Assembly: GCA_964542875.1 (NCBI GenBank)
Contig: CAZIWA010000041.1
Location: forward strand, 1 to 41,084
DNA length: 41,084 bases
DNA from: CAZGOM01 sp964542875
Lineage (GTDB): Bacteria > Planctomycetota > Phycisphaerae > Phycisphaerales > Phycisphaeraceae
Reading direction: 5' to 3'
The translations under genes were made by a program, and so were the position numbers. Shown piece after piece: positions 33,763-41,084 of this stretch (position 1 is its first letter; each line of letters starts with the position of its first letter). The notes below the pieces were generated by a model. That model did not search any database, was not told the origin of the DNA, and saw nothing but the letters and a program-made list of their open reading frames with translations.

Positions 33763-34010
33763 ACTGACAATCGAAGATCCCTCCTCATCTGTTGCACGGA
33801 TTGACCGAAGCATCCTTTGCCTGGGCCATAGAGAACCCCCGGGAGCAGCGCGGGCGCGATGACCATGCCTTAACTGGAAGGTCGGGATGACCCTGCTCAT
33901 GCACCCCCTTGTCACACGGGTTCAAGCAAACCCTTCCTAGATTTGTGCGCAGTGGGGAGTGGTCGATATAGAACAACCCCGGCTGAGAGGCTGGGGTTGT
34001 TTGTTTTTTT
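33763..34010 (+). ncRNA. Candidate structured non-coding RNA, possibly 6S RNA
   Basis: A gene-free stretch with its own TATAAT box and a strong terminator and no plus-strand gene downstream. Two segments nearly 150 bases apart can pair: 33776-33797 with 33945-33964, about 18 pairs with one mismatch and two bulges, closing a large central domain. Inside it lie a terminal stem (GAGCAG 33843-33848 with CTGCTC 33893-33898) and a small GGGTT...AACCC hairpin at 33918-33933 on the 3' side. A long bulged closing stem, an open centre with a 3'-side hairpin and a terminal stem, about 200 bases in all, is the plan of 6S RNA, which binds RNA polymerase. No primary-sequence signature proves it. SRP RNA, tmRNA and RNase P signatures were not found. 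Confidence 0.5.
33972..34010 (+). terminator. Rho-independent terminator
   Basis: A 12-bp stem (33972-33983 with 33990-34001, AACAACCCC pairing with GGGGTTGTT plus three inner pairs) and a TGAGAG loop, followed by TGTTTTTTT. It ends the candidate RNA transcript; no coding gene on the plus strand precedes it. Confidence 0.88.
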
Positions 34011-34203
34011 AGGGAGAGGTGTGGGGTTCGGGGAAGAGGAAGAGTTAATCGCAAGGCACGAAGAAAGAGAAGGAGAATTTTGAAGTAAAAAGGGGCGGAG
34101 CACTGGTTTGATTGTGGGGCTGTTGTGGTGTTTTGCATGTTGAAGAGACATGGGGGCGGCGTGGTGGGCGTCGGGGACTCGGCCGCACCGTACCGGACAG
34201 AAA
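34011..34203. other. Intergenic tail without a gene, with repeats
   Basis: Purine-rich sequence (34022-34095) with loosely 7-base-spaced phrases around GGCACGAAGAAAG, then the 30-bp repeat at 34160-34189. I see no coding frame with a believable product and no promoter. Confidence 0.4.
34160..34189. repeat. 30-bp dispersed intergenic repeat, copy 2
   Basis: Matches 14591-14620 at 29 of 30 bases, in the same orientation. It lies 15 bases beyond the stop codon of the membrane protein gene that ends at 34204. Confidence 0.75.
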
Positions 34204-35775
34204 TTATTGGCCGGGCTCTTCGGGGCGGATGGATTGGAAGTATTTGCGGATGGTCTGACGCTGGCCGGGGGGGAGGGGTTCGGTTTCCAGGACGGATTCG
34301 GAGAGCTTCTGGTAGCGTTCGTGGACTTGTTTGTAGGAGGCCTTGGCGGTGTCTTTGCCCTGGGGGGAACTGGATGTCTGGGATTCGGAGTCGCCGGTTT
34401 CGCCGAGTTTTCCGGTGAGCTGTTCCTGCTGGCGCTTGGCGGCGATTTTGGTGGGGTCGCCCAAGGGGTCGTTGTCTTTGCCGGTGCCCCATTGGCTGGA
34501 AGGTTTGGATTTGTTGCCGTCGCCTTCGCCGGACTTGTTTCCTTCACCTTCAGCGTCGGCCTGGGCTTGCGGGGGCTGGTCGCCCTGGCCCTTGCCTTGG
34601 CCGGGGGTTTGGCCGGGAGCGCTGTCCTGGGGCTGTTGCTGGGCGTCGGCGCTTTGGGTGGATTGCTCTTTGGCTTCATTGAGCCGGGAGAGTTGATTGT
34701 CCATCCATTCCTGATTTTTCTGGCGTTGGGATTGGTCGCGGGTGAGCTTGCCGAGGGATTTGGCACCCTGGGAGAAGTCTTTGGCGTTGGCGTTCTGGGC
34801 CGCTTGGCTTAGCTGGTCGGTGGCGTTGGCCATTTCATCGAGGCCGTCGGCCTTCATTTTCTCGGCGGTTTTCTTGAGCTCGTCGGCGAGCTTTTTGCGG
34901 TCTTCAGCGGAAGGGGGGAGCTGGGTTTTATCGTCGAGGGCTTTGGCGGCTTCCTGGTTTTTGCCTTCTTCCAAGGCCTTGCCGGCTTCGCGGGTGGTGT
35001 CTGTGGAGGCGAGGGCCTGGCCGAGGGATTTAAGGTGCTGCTGGGCGAGGGCGGTGTTGAATTTGGCCTGCTCCTGGCGGATGGCGGCCTGCATTTCGGA
35101 AAGCTTCAGAAGGGCTTCGCGGGGGGTGGCGTCGGAATTTTTGAGGTCGTCGGCGAGTTTTTTCAGATCGCCGGCGAGCTTTTGGATGGCGGGGTTTTTG
35201 GCTTCCCTGGCCTGCTCCTGGGCGTGCTGGAGTTCTTCGGCGAGCTTTTTAGCTTCTGCTTGGATGTGCTGGGTGACGCCTGGCGAGACGGAGATGGTGC
35301 GGGCGGTTTGAGAAAGCGGGAGGCTGATGATGGCCAGGGCGAGGATGCCGGAGAGGGCGTAGCGCCACGCGCCGGGAGGAAGCGTGGAGGGGACGACGGA
35401 TTCAGGGTCGACCGCGGCCAGGTGGGATTGAGCTTCGGTGAGGGCGAGAGTCTGGACGGGAGAGGGCTCAGGGAGGGCGGAGAGCTCAAGGGAGGTGATG
35501 GCGCGGTCTTTGAGGTTGCAGGCAGTATCGATGGCGTTTGCCGCGTGTTCAGGGGTGCGCGGGGTGCGCAGGGCGATGAAGGCGGCAAGGGCTGGCGCGA
35601 CGACGAGGGGAAGGAGGGAGTAAAGCGGTGTGGACCAGCCGCCGGTGAGCCTGCGGGTGAGATCAACGGCGATAGCGATGGCTGCGCCGATGACCAGGCC
35701 GCGCAGAAGGCCGGTGAGCGCGGCGAGAGTTCGCTGGCGGTGGATGACGGATTGGATGATGTTGTGGGCGATCAC
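34204..35775 (-). CDS. Membrane-anchored coiled-coil protein of the DUF58/VWA operon
   Basis: 523 residues. Two N-terminal hydrophobic stretches (about 20-38 and 52-68) and a third near 143-158 (ALSGILALAIISLPLS) precede a long charged, helical, coiled-coil-like region (IQAEAKKLAEELQHAQEQAREAKNPAIQKLAGDLKKLADDLKN onward). A Gln/Gly/Pro-rich low-complexity segment (about 385-460) and a short helical end follow. No enzyme motif is seen. Similar long Lys/Glu/Gln-rich membrane proteins commonly close the MoxR-DUF58-VWA clusters of planctomycetes; the role is unknown, perhaps scaffolding. Its ATG overlaps the stop of the upstream VWA gene by four bases (35772-35775), so it is translationally coupled. 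Confidence 0.75.
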   Translation of the reverse strand: MIAHNIIQSVIHRQRTLAALTGLLRGLVIGAAIAIAVDLTRRLTGGWSTPLYSLLPLVVAPALAAFIALRTPRTPEHAANAIDTACNLKDRAITSLELSALPEPSPVQTLALTEAQSHLAAVDPESVVPSTLPPGAWRYALSGILALAIISLPLSQTARTISVSPGVTQHIQAEAKKLAEELQHAQEQAREAKNPAIQKLAGDLKKLADDLKNSDATPREALLKLSEMQAAIRQEQAKFNTALAQQHLKSLGQALASTDTTREAGKALEEGKNQEAAKALDDKTQLPPSAEDRKKLADELKKTAEKMKADGLDEMANATDQLSQAAQNANAKDFSQGAKSLGKLTRDQSQRQKNQEWMDNQLSRLNEAKEQSTQSADAQQQPQDSAPGQTPGQGKGQGDQPPQAQADAEGEGNKSGEGDGNKSKPSSQWGTGKDNDPLGDPTKIAAKRQQEQLTGKLGETGDSESQTSSSPQGKDTAKASYKQVHERYQKLSESVLETEPLPPGQRQTIRKYFQSIRPEEPGQ

Positions 35776-38393
35776 GGCTGCCTCCGGCTTAAGTATGGCC
35801 GATCGGCCGTGCTGGGGAAATAGAGGCTCATGTCCAGCCTGCGGAGGGCGACATCCAGAATGAAGAGAAGGATGGCGGCGGCGGTGAGCCAGGGCCAGAG
35901 AGGCGTGGCGTCCTGCGCGCGTGCGGGTGTGGGGTCAAAGAGCCGTGCGGGCTCGGGGTTGTAGAGGCCGGAGGTGGTTTGGGCCAGGGCGCGCAGAAGA
36001 GGTTCGTTGGTGGGCTTCAGGCGCAGTTCGTCGGGGTAGCCGATGACGAGGCCGCGGGACTGGCGGGCAGGCTCCTTGCCGGGCTGGGTTTGGGCGATTT
36101 CCAAGTGGTAAGCGCCTGGGGCGGCGGTGGGGAAGTCGGCCTCGAACCGGCCGGGGCCGGTCTGGGGGAGGGAGATGTCCTGGGTGGAGAGGTCGGGGTT
36201 GACCACGCGGAGGGAGACTGTGCCCGAGGAGAGATAGGTGTTGTTGTCGGCGAGGGCGTCGACGGCGATGTGGGTGGAGGCGTCCTGGCGGGTGAGCTGA
36301 AGCGTGAGATTTTCGGAGGCGGCGCGGCGCATGGCGTGGCGGATGATCTGGGCCCAGAATCGGCTGTAGCCGGGCCATGAGGCCCATTCGGCGGCCCACT
36401 TGGGTTTGGCGTCGGAGGTGAAGGCGACCGCCATGCCCAGGCCGTAGCGCCACCAGGCGAGGAGGGGTTCGCCTTGTTCGGTGGTGAGGATGAGCTGGCT
36501 GGTGGGTTTTGCGCGGGTGCGGACGAAGCCCAGCAGGAAGGGTGCGCTGTCCAGGCCGACGCCGGCGAGGACGGGGGTGGGGCGGACGACCTGGGGGAGG
36601 AAGGGTTCTTCGGTGATTGCGCCTTTGGAGGCGGTGATGGTTTCGCGGGCGAAGATCTGGGGGATGCTGGCGGGGTCGTTGACCTGATAGAAGCGGCCGT
36701 TGCCGGTTTTGGCGATGCGAGTGAGGAGGTTGGCGTCGGCGTCCTGGCCGACGGCGACGGAGGAGATGGTGATTTTGAGGTCGGCCATGCGGGAGGCGAG
36801 GCCGTCGAAGTCTCCCGGTGAGCTCATGCCATCGGTGAGGACGATGACGTGTTTGAGGCGAGCGGGGGCGTTTTGGAGGGCGTCTTTGGCGGCGGCGAGG
36901 CCTGGGGCGATGCTGGTGCCGCCGTTGGGTTTGATGGAGGCGATGCGGCTTTCGATGTAGGTTTTGTCGGAGGCGTTTCGGAGGTCGACGATCCAGTGGG
37001 GTTGGGAATCGAAGGCGATGACGCCGACGAGGTCTTTGGGGCCCAGGAGTTCGACGGCGGCTTTTGCGGCTTCCTTGGCCATTTCGATTTTCGGTCCGCC
37101 CATGGAGCCGGAGCGGTCGATGACCATGAGCATGGCGATGCCGGGTTTTTCGTTTTGATTTTCGAAGTCTGAGCGGACGGGGAGTGCTTGTTCAATGGGT
37201 GTTTTGTAATAGCCGCCGAGGCCGAAGGATTGGTCGCCGCCGATCATGATGAGTCCGCCGCCGAGGTCCTGGACGTAGGTTCGGACGGTTTCCATCTGGG
37301 TGACGGTGAGGGAGGTGGCGGGGACATTGGAGAGGATGAGGACGTCGAAGTTTGCCAGGTCGGTGAGGGTTTCGGGCATGCCCTGGGGCGGGCGGACCTC
37401 AACCTGGATGTCTTGTTCCTTAAGCGCGGAATCCAGCATGCGGGCGGACTTCACATCGCTTTCGATGAGCAGGACGCGCGGTTTGCCGGCGGCCAGGACG
37501 ATGGCCTGGGACTGGTTGTTGTCGGCGAGGGTGTCGGGGAACTGTGAGATGCGGACGGTGAATTGGGCGGTTTTTTCATCGGCGACGGTTTGCTTGAGCC
37601 GGAGCTTGTTTTCGCCGGCTTCGAGGGAGAGGGTGTCGTCGGCGACCTTGAGGGGGCCGCGGAAGACTTCGATGCGACCCTGGGCCTTCTGGGTGGAATC
37701 AATGGTGACGTCCAGAAAGAACGGTTCGCCGCGGCGAATGTCGGAGGGGGCCTGGACGGAACGGACCTGGACTTCCGGCCTGGTGCTGGCGGGGAGCGGA
37801 ACGGTGGAGATGCGCAGACCCAAGGACGCGGCGCGCTGGAGGGCGTCGCCGGTGGTTTGGTTGCCGTCGGAGATGAGCACGATGTGCGGGACGTAAGACG
37901 GAGGAATGGAAGCGCCGGCGGCATCCAGCGCGAGGGCGATGTTGGTGGCGGAGGTGTCGGGGGTGGGTTGGGCCGGGGTGGCCGGCGCGTAGATTGCGCC
38001 GGGAGCCTTGGCGAAGGGGAGGATGGCGACCTTGCTGCCCCGAGGGGCGGAGGCACTGGCAGCGGTGGCCTGGACAATGAAGTCGGTGGCTTTTTTCGAG
38101 GCGGCTTCGTCGATGCTCTGACTTTGGTCGCGCAGGAAGATGACGAATTGCTTATCAGTGGAAGAGAGCAGGGTGAGCCCGGCGAGGGCGAAGGTCAGCA
38201 GGACGATGGCGATGGCGCGCACGGCAAGTGAGGCGCGGCGCTGCCAGGCGGGGAGATCAACCAAAGTGCGGCGGGCGATGAGGAAAACGACGATCAGCAG
38301 GCCCAGGAAAGCCAAGGCGCCGGGACGGGCGAGCTCAAGCTGAATAGCGGCGAAGGTGTTCAACTGATCCACCTTCGCTGATAGAGGAACCAT
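35772..38393 (-). CDS. Large VWA membrane protein with GATase1-like domain
   Basis: 873 residues from the ATG at 38393. Two N-terminal helices (near 20-42 and 53-75) are followed by a first VWA-like domain with an incomplete metal site (FLRDQSQSID). Next comes a class I glutamine-amidotransferase-like domain (VLLIESDVKSARMLDSALKEQ, FDVLILSNVPA, VQDLGGGLIMIGGDQSFGLGGY) without an evident catalytic Cys. A second VWA domain has the full MIDAS motif (MVIDRSGSMGG, later GGTSIAPGL and VLTDGMSSPGD), and a C-terminal helix (PWLTAAAILLFILDVALRRLD) closes the protein. It overlaps the upstream gene. A GTG at 38372 or a TTG at 38363 overlapping the upstream TGA are alternative starts, the latter with GGTGG upstream. 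It is probably part of a MoxR-type chaperone/VWA complex at the membrane. Confidence 0.85.
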   Translation of the reverse strand: MVPLSAKVDQLNTFAAIQLELARPGALAFLGLLIVVFLIARRTLVDLPAWQRRASLAVRAIAIVLLTFALAGLTLLSSTDKQFVIFLRDQSQSIDEAASKKATDFIVQATAASASAPRGSKVAILPFAKAPGAIYAPATPAQPTPDTSATNIALALDAAGASIPPSYVPHIVLISDGNQTTGDALQRAASLGLRISTVPLPASTRPEVQVRSVQAPSDIRRGEPFFLDVTIDSTQKAQGRIEVFRGPLKVADDTLSLEAGENKLRLKQTVADEKTAQFTVRISQFPDTLADNNQSQAIVLAAGKPRVLLIESDVKSARMLDSALKEQDIQVEVRPPQGMPETLTDLANFDVLILSNVPATSLTVTQMETVRTYVQDLGGGLIMIGGDQSFGLGGYYKTPIEQALPVRSDFENQNEKPGIAMLMVIDRSGSMGGPKIEMAKEAAKAAVELLGPKDLVGVIAFDSQPHWIVDLRNASDKTYIESRIASIKPNGGTSIAPGLAAAKDALQNAPARLKHVIVLTDGMSSPGDFDGLASRMADLKITISSVAVGQDADANLLTRIAKTGNGRFYQVNDPASIPQIFARETITASKGAITEEPFLPQVVRPTPVLAGVGLDSAPFLLGFVRTRAKPTSQLILTTEQGEPLLAWWRYGLGMAVAFTSDAKPKWAAEWASWPGYSRFWAQIIRHAMRRAASENLTLQLTRQDASTHIAVDALADNNTYLSSGTVSLRVVNPDLSTQDISLPQTGPGRFEADFPTAAPGAYHLEIAQTQPGKEPARQSRGLVIGYPDELRLKPTNEPLLRALAQTTSGLYNPEPARLFDPTPARAQDATPLWPWLTAAAILLFILDVALRRLDMSLYFPSTADRPYLSRRQP

Positions 38394-40174
38394 TCGACGG
38401 CGAGGAAGCTTAGGCCGATGGCGAGCAGGTAGACCCACAGCGGCGCGCCGGTGGGGAGGACTGCGGCCTGGGCGGCGTTTTCGGGGAGTGTGGAGGGGGT
38501 GAGGTTGCTTTCGCGGGCGTCGGTGAGGCTGACGGGGATGTCGATGGATTTGCCGGCGTTCTGGAGCGTCCAGAAGCCTGCCTGGTTCAGCGCGGGGGTG
38601 GTGATGGTGTCTGGGGTGGTGGCGACAGGGCGCGGGGCGCTGGAGGGGTCCAGAAGGACGGGGCTGGCGGGGAGGAGGGCGAGGGTGGCGGAGCCGCCGG
38701 TGAGGTTGGCGGGCGTGAAACCGGGGTTGGTGCCGGTGAGCCAGTTGACGGCATTGGCGAGCAGGATGGGGAAGGCGGTGCGGAGGGTGAAGTCTCCGGC
38801 GTCGAGATTTCCGGCGAAGACGAGCACGCGACCGGCGGGCCGGTCGAAGGAGAAAAGGAGCGGTTCGCCTTGCGGGCCGGTGGCCAGAACGGCGGCATCT
38901 GCCCTGGGCTGGAGCTTTTGGGTTTCAGGCAGGTAGACGCCCTGAAACTGGACGTTGGCAAGGATGGGAGAGGGCTTGGATTCGGCCTGAATGGAGCCGG
39001 TGAAGCCGGAGCCGGCGTGGGCGAAGAGGTCGGTGGCGGATTGGGGATCGATGATTAAAAGGTTGCCGGGTGGGAGGGTTTGCGGAACGGTTTTGTGAAG
39101 GACGGTGATGTCTGCGCTGCCGGCTGCGGGGCTGCCGGAGGTGATGTCGACGAGGGGGATGGATTCAAAGGCTTTGCGCAGAAAGAAGCTCTGCGTGCCG
39201 GTGAGATCGACGGTGTGGCGGGTGGCGGCGGGAAGGGAGGCGAAGGCGAGGTTATCGGTGGCGAGGGCGTCGGGGTGAATGAGCCTGGCGTGCAGGCGAC
39301 CGGCTTTGGCGGAGGATTTGGTGACGGTCTGCTGCCACGCCTGGCCGGGCTCCAGGGTGAGGGGGAGCGCGTCGATCAATGCGTCGTTGAGCGAGATTTC
39401 CAGGGTGCACCGGGCGGGTTTTGAAGAGAAGCTCTGGACTTTGATGAAGATGTCGTAGCCGATGGGATCGCCAAGGGATCTTCGGGCCTGAAATGCGGTG
39501 ATGCCGAGGTTGTCGGTCCTGGCCGAGGCGCCTGTGGAAGCGACGCCGATGAACTGGATGTTGTCCTTGGACCAGGTGGGCGGGACATCAAATGCGCCAT
39601 CGGAGATGAGGACGATGGATGGGTTTTTCTCACTGGCCAGGAGTGTGCGGGCCAGATCGACGGCAGGGGTGATGCGGGTGGGGCCGTCGGTGGGGGCGAT
39701 GGCCTGGATGCGCTGGCGGAGCGTGGCCTGGCGGTCCGTCATGCCGGAGACGATCTGCGGCTGGCCGGCGACGGTGATGACGGCGAGGTTGTCGAAGTAG
39801 CGGAGGCTGTCGACGATGGCCAAGGCCCTGGATTTGGCCTGATCAAGCCGGGAAGGGCCAACGTCGGTGGCGCGCATGCTGGCGGAGTTGTCGATGATGA
39901 GGACGACTTTGCGGCCGCTTAGCGCGGAACTGGAGAAAAGCGGATCGGCCAGGGCAAGCACCAGCAGGGCCAGGAGGGCGAGCTGGGCGAGGAGCGACAA
40001 GGGGTGGCGGAGCTTTTGAAAGAGGGATTGGGGAGACTTTTCCTGAAAAACCTTGTCCCAGAAGAGAAGCGTGGGCACGGTGAGCCTGCGCTGGCGGACT
40101 TTGAGCAGGTAAAGCCCGATGACGGGGATGGCGGCCAGCGCCCAGAGGAGGGCCATGGGAGAGAGAAATGTCAT
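38360..40174 (-). CDS. BatA-like VWA membrane protein
   Basis: 604 residues. The N-terminal BatA-type segment (MTFLSPMALLWALAAIPVIGLYLLKVRQRRLTVPTLLFWDKVF) has helices at about 5-25 and 58-76. Next is a VWA domain with the MIDAS motif IIDNSASM (95-99) and later SIVLISDGAFD. The long middle part is beta-rich and probably periplasmic, and a final helix (PLWVYLLAIGLSFLAVEWFLYQRR) closes the protein. BatA-type proteins work with MoxR AAA ATPases and DUF58 proteins in envelope or metal-cofactor assembly; the precise role here is unknown. The start codon overlaps the stop of the DUF58 gene by four bases (40171-40174). Confidence 0.88.
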   Translation of the reverse strand: MTFLSPMALLWALAAIPVIGLYLLKVRQRRLTVPTLLFWDKVFQEKSPQSLFQKLRHPLSLLAQLALLALLVLALADPLFSSSALSGRKVVLIIDNSASMRATDVGPSRLDQAKSRALAIVDSLRYFDNLAVITVAGQPQIVSGMTDRQATLRQRIQAIAPTDGPTRITPAVDLARTLLASEKNPSIVLISDGAFDVPPTWSKDNIQFIGVASTGASARTDNLGITAFQARRSLGDPIGYDIFIKVQSFSSKPARCTLEISLNDALIDALPLTLEPGQAWQQTVTKSSAKAGRLHARLIHPDALATDNLAFASLPAATRHTVDLTGTQSFFLRKAFESIPLVDITSGSPAAGSADITVLHKTVPQTLPPGNLLIIDPQSATDLFAHAGSGFTGSIQAESKPSPILANVQFQGVYLPETQKLQPRADAAVLATGPQGEPLLFSFDRPAGRVLVFAGNLDAGDFTLRTAFPILLANAVNWLTGTNPGFTPANLTGGSATLALLPASPVLLDPSSAPRPVATTPDTITTPALNQAGFWTLQNAGKSIDIPVSLTDARESNLTPSTLPENAAQAAVLPTGAPLWVYLLAIGLSFLAVEWFLYQRRWIS

Positions 40175-41049
40175 CTGACGACCCCAGACTGGCGCATCAT
40201 TTTCAAAATGACTTCGTCAAAAGGGGTGTGGGTGGAGGCCCGGGTGAGGGTGACGCCGTATGTGCGGGAGTAGTGCTGGAGGGCGGCGACGAACTTGTCG
40301 TACTGCTCCTTGTACTGCCGGAGCGAGGCCTCAGAGAGCGTGACCTTTCGGGATTGGCCGGTTTCGGCGTCGACGAGCTCAAGATCGCCGAGCATGTCGG
40401 GTGCGGCTTCGGAGGGGTCGTAGACCTGGATGATGTGGGGCTCGTGCTTGTGGTAGCGCAGGCGGTTTAAGCCGGGCTCAAAGCCTTCGGGGTCGTAAAA
40501 ATCGCTGATGACGATGGCGGGGCCGGGGTGGGGCTTGCGTTTGACGAGGGCATCCATGGCGCGAGCGAGGTTGGTTTGGGTGCCGGAGGGCTTGAGCTGA
40601 TCGAGGAAGTCGAAGACGGCGTGGATGCGGCCTTTGCCGCGGGTCATGGGGAGCTGGGAAGCCAGGCCGTCGGCGACGGCGACGATGGCGACGCGGTCGA
40701 GGTCAGCAAGGGCGATGTAGGCCAGGGCGGCGGCGAGCTTTCGGGCGTGATCGAACTTGGCGGGCGCACCGGAGGCCATGCTGGCGGAGCAGTCGACAAT
40801 GATCTGGATGTGGAGGTCTTGTTCTTCGTGAAAGCGTTTGAGGAGAAGCTCGTCGTGATTGATGTAAGCGTTGAAGTTGAGGTAGCGGAAGTCGTCGCCG
40901 GGGGTGTAGGGTCGGTGGTCGGCGAAGTCAATGCCGGAGCCGAGCTGGCGGGTCCGTTTTGCCGCCATGAGCTGGCCTTGGAAGACCTGACGCGAGACAA
41001 GCGCGAGGTATTCGAGGCGGTTAAGGAATTTGGAGTCGAAGAGGGGCAT
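40171..41049 (-). CDS. DUF58 domain protein (VWA-like)
   Basis: 292 residues matching DUF58: SGIDFADHRPYTPGDDFRYLNFNAYINHDELLLKRFHEEQDLHIQIIVDCSASM contains the D-F-x-x-x-R-x-Y-x-x-G-D-D core and a VWA-like DxSxS metal motif. A second strand-turn (AIVISDFYDPEGFE) follows. The protein is soluble, with no membrane helix. DUF58 genes nearly always follow a MoxR-family ATPase gene; the 35 bases left before the window edge contain only a heptamer repeat, so that gene, if present, lies outside. It is the first visible gene of a four-gene, tightly overlapping minus-strand operon. Confidence 0.93.
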   Translation of the reverse strand: MPLFDSKFLNRLEYLALVSRQVFQGQLMAAKRTRQLGSGIDFADHRPYTPGDDFRYLNFNAYINHDELLLKRFHEEQDLHIQIIVDCSASMASGAPAKFDHARKLAAALAYIALADLDRVAIVAVADGLASQLPMTRGKGRIHAVFDFLDQLKPSGTQTNLARAMDALVKRKPHPGPAIVISDFYDPEGFEPGLNRLRYHKHEPHIIQVYDPSEAAPDMLGDLELVDAETGQSRKVTLSEASLRQYKEQYDKFVAALQHYSRTYGVTLTRASTHTPFDEVILKMMRQSGVVR

Positions 41050-41059
41050 GGTGGGAAGG

Positions 41060-41084
41060 GTCTGGGGTCTTGGGTCTGGGGTCT
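41060..41084. repeat. 7-base-period repeat (GTCTNGG type), cut by window edge
   Basis: GTCT occurs at 41060, 41067, 41074 and 41081, exactly seven bases apart. It is the reverse complement of the AGACCNN heptads at 26645-26672. It lies just upstream of the DUF58 start codon. Confidence 0.75.

Noticed and set aside
33763..34010. SRP RNA, tmRNA or RNase P RNA
   Set aside because: The SRP GGAA-loop helix with its GGAAGCAG strand, the tmRNA ends and tag frame, and the RNase P GAGGAAAGTCC core were not found on either strand.
33912..34766. A 284-codon minus-strand frame running from the coiled-coil protein gene towards the RNA region
   Set aside because: Ser/Pro/Ala/Asn/Lys-rich out-of-frame reading of the operon's last gene, crossing the terminator and the 30-bp repeat.

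Overview
The window looks like a chromosomal segment of a GC-rich bacterium of the phylum Planctomycetota, probably close to the class Phycisphaerae. This is inferred from the gene families and from dispersed repeats resembling ones I recall from planctomycetes; there is no rRNA or marker phylogeny here to prove it. Clues include a DUF58/VWA/GATase-like operon, a BlaI-BlaR1 pair without a beta-lactam sensor, phytanoyl-CoA dioxygenase and AraC genes, many starts without a Shine-Dalgarno, and an intergenic repeat that reads LARRASEG on one strand. No phage, transposase, CRISPR array or plasmid function was seen.

Layout. 1-122: the 5' end of purB (minus). 309-2353: ECF sigma factor and its probable membrane anti-sigma partner (plus), closed by a strong terminator. 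2537-6382: blaI-blaR1-like operon (minus) with a recognisable promoter overlapped by a perfect 16-bp palindrome. 6717-10337: a very large secreted protein, probably a polysaccharide-lyase-like enzyme. 10389-10598: a small lipoprotein. 10637-13146: an AraC regulator divergent from an O-methyltransferase and a siderophore-interacting flavoreductase. 13257-16038: two hypotheticals, hexose-6-phosphate mutarotase and a YggU protein. 16211-21165: a PhyH dioxygenase-esterase operon with a divergent AraC regulator, then a large putative TIM-barrel protein. 21398-22669: argG. 22888-23820: tandem GIY-YIG-like proteins. 23923-26547: DUF695/RraB-like protein, small membrane protein and GlcD-type FAD oxidase. 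26734-29347: tRNA-Arg(CCT), an orphan FtsX/LolE-type permease, a GNAT acetyltransferase and tRNA-Val(TAC). 29456-33701: tandem GT39/PMT-like glycosyltransferases. 33763-34010: a strong candidate structured RNA (6S RNA is the leading guess). 34204-41049: a four-gene DUF58/BatA/VWA/membrane operon, all with overlapping starts and stops, whose usual MoxR ATPase partner would lie beyond the right edge.

The most unusual signal is not a gene. At least nine intergenic gaps carry degenerate tandem repeats of different sequence that all share an exact or near-exact 7-base period. Alongside them are several families of short dispersed, often palindromic intergenic repeats. Other points worth following are the candidate 6S-like RNA, the GIY-YIG pair that seems to have lost its catalytic glutamate, the BlaR1 homologue with a non-penicillin-binding C-terminus, and the permease with an extra two-helix insertion and no ATPase beside it.
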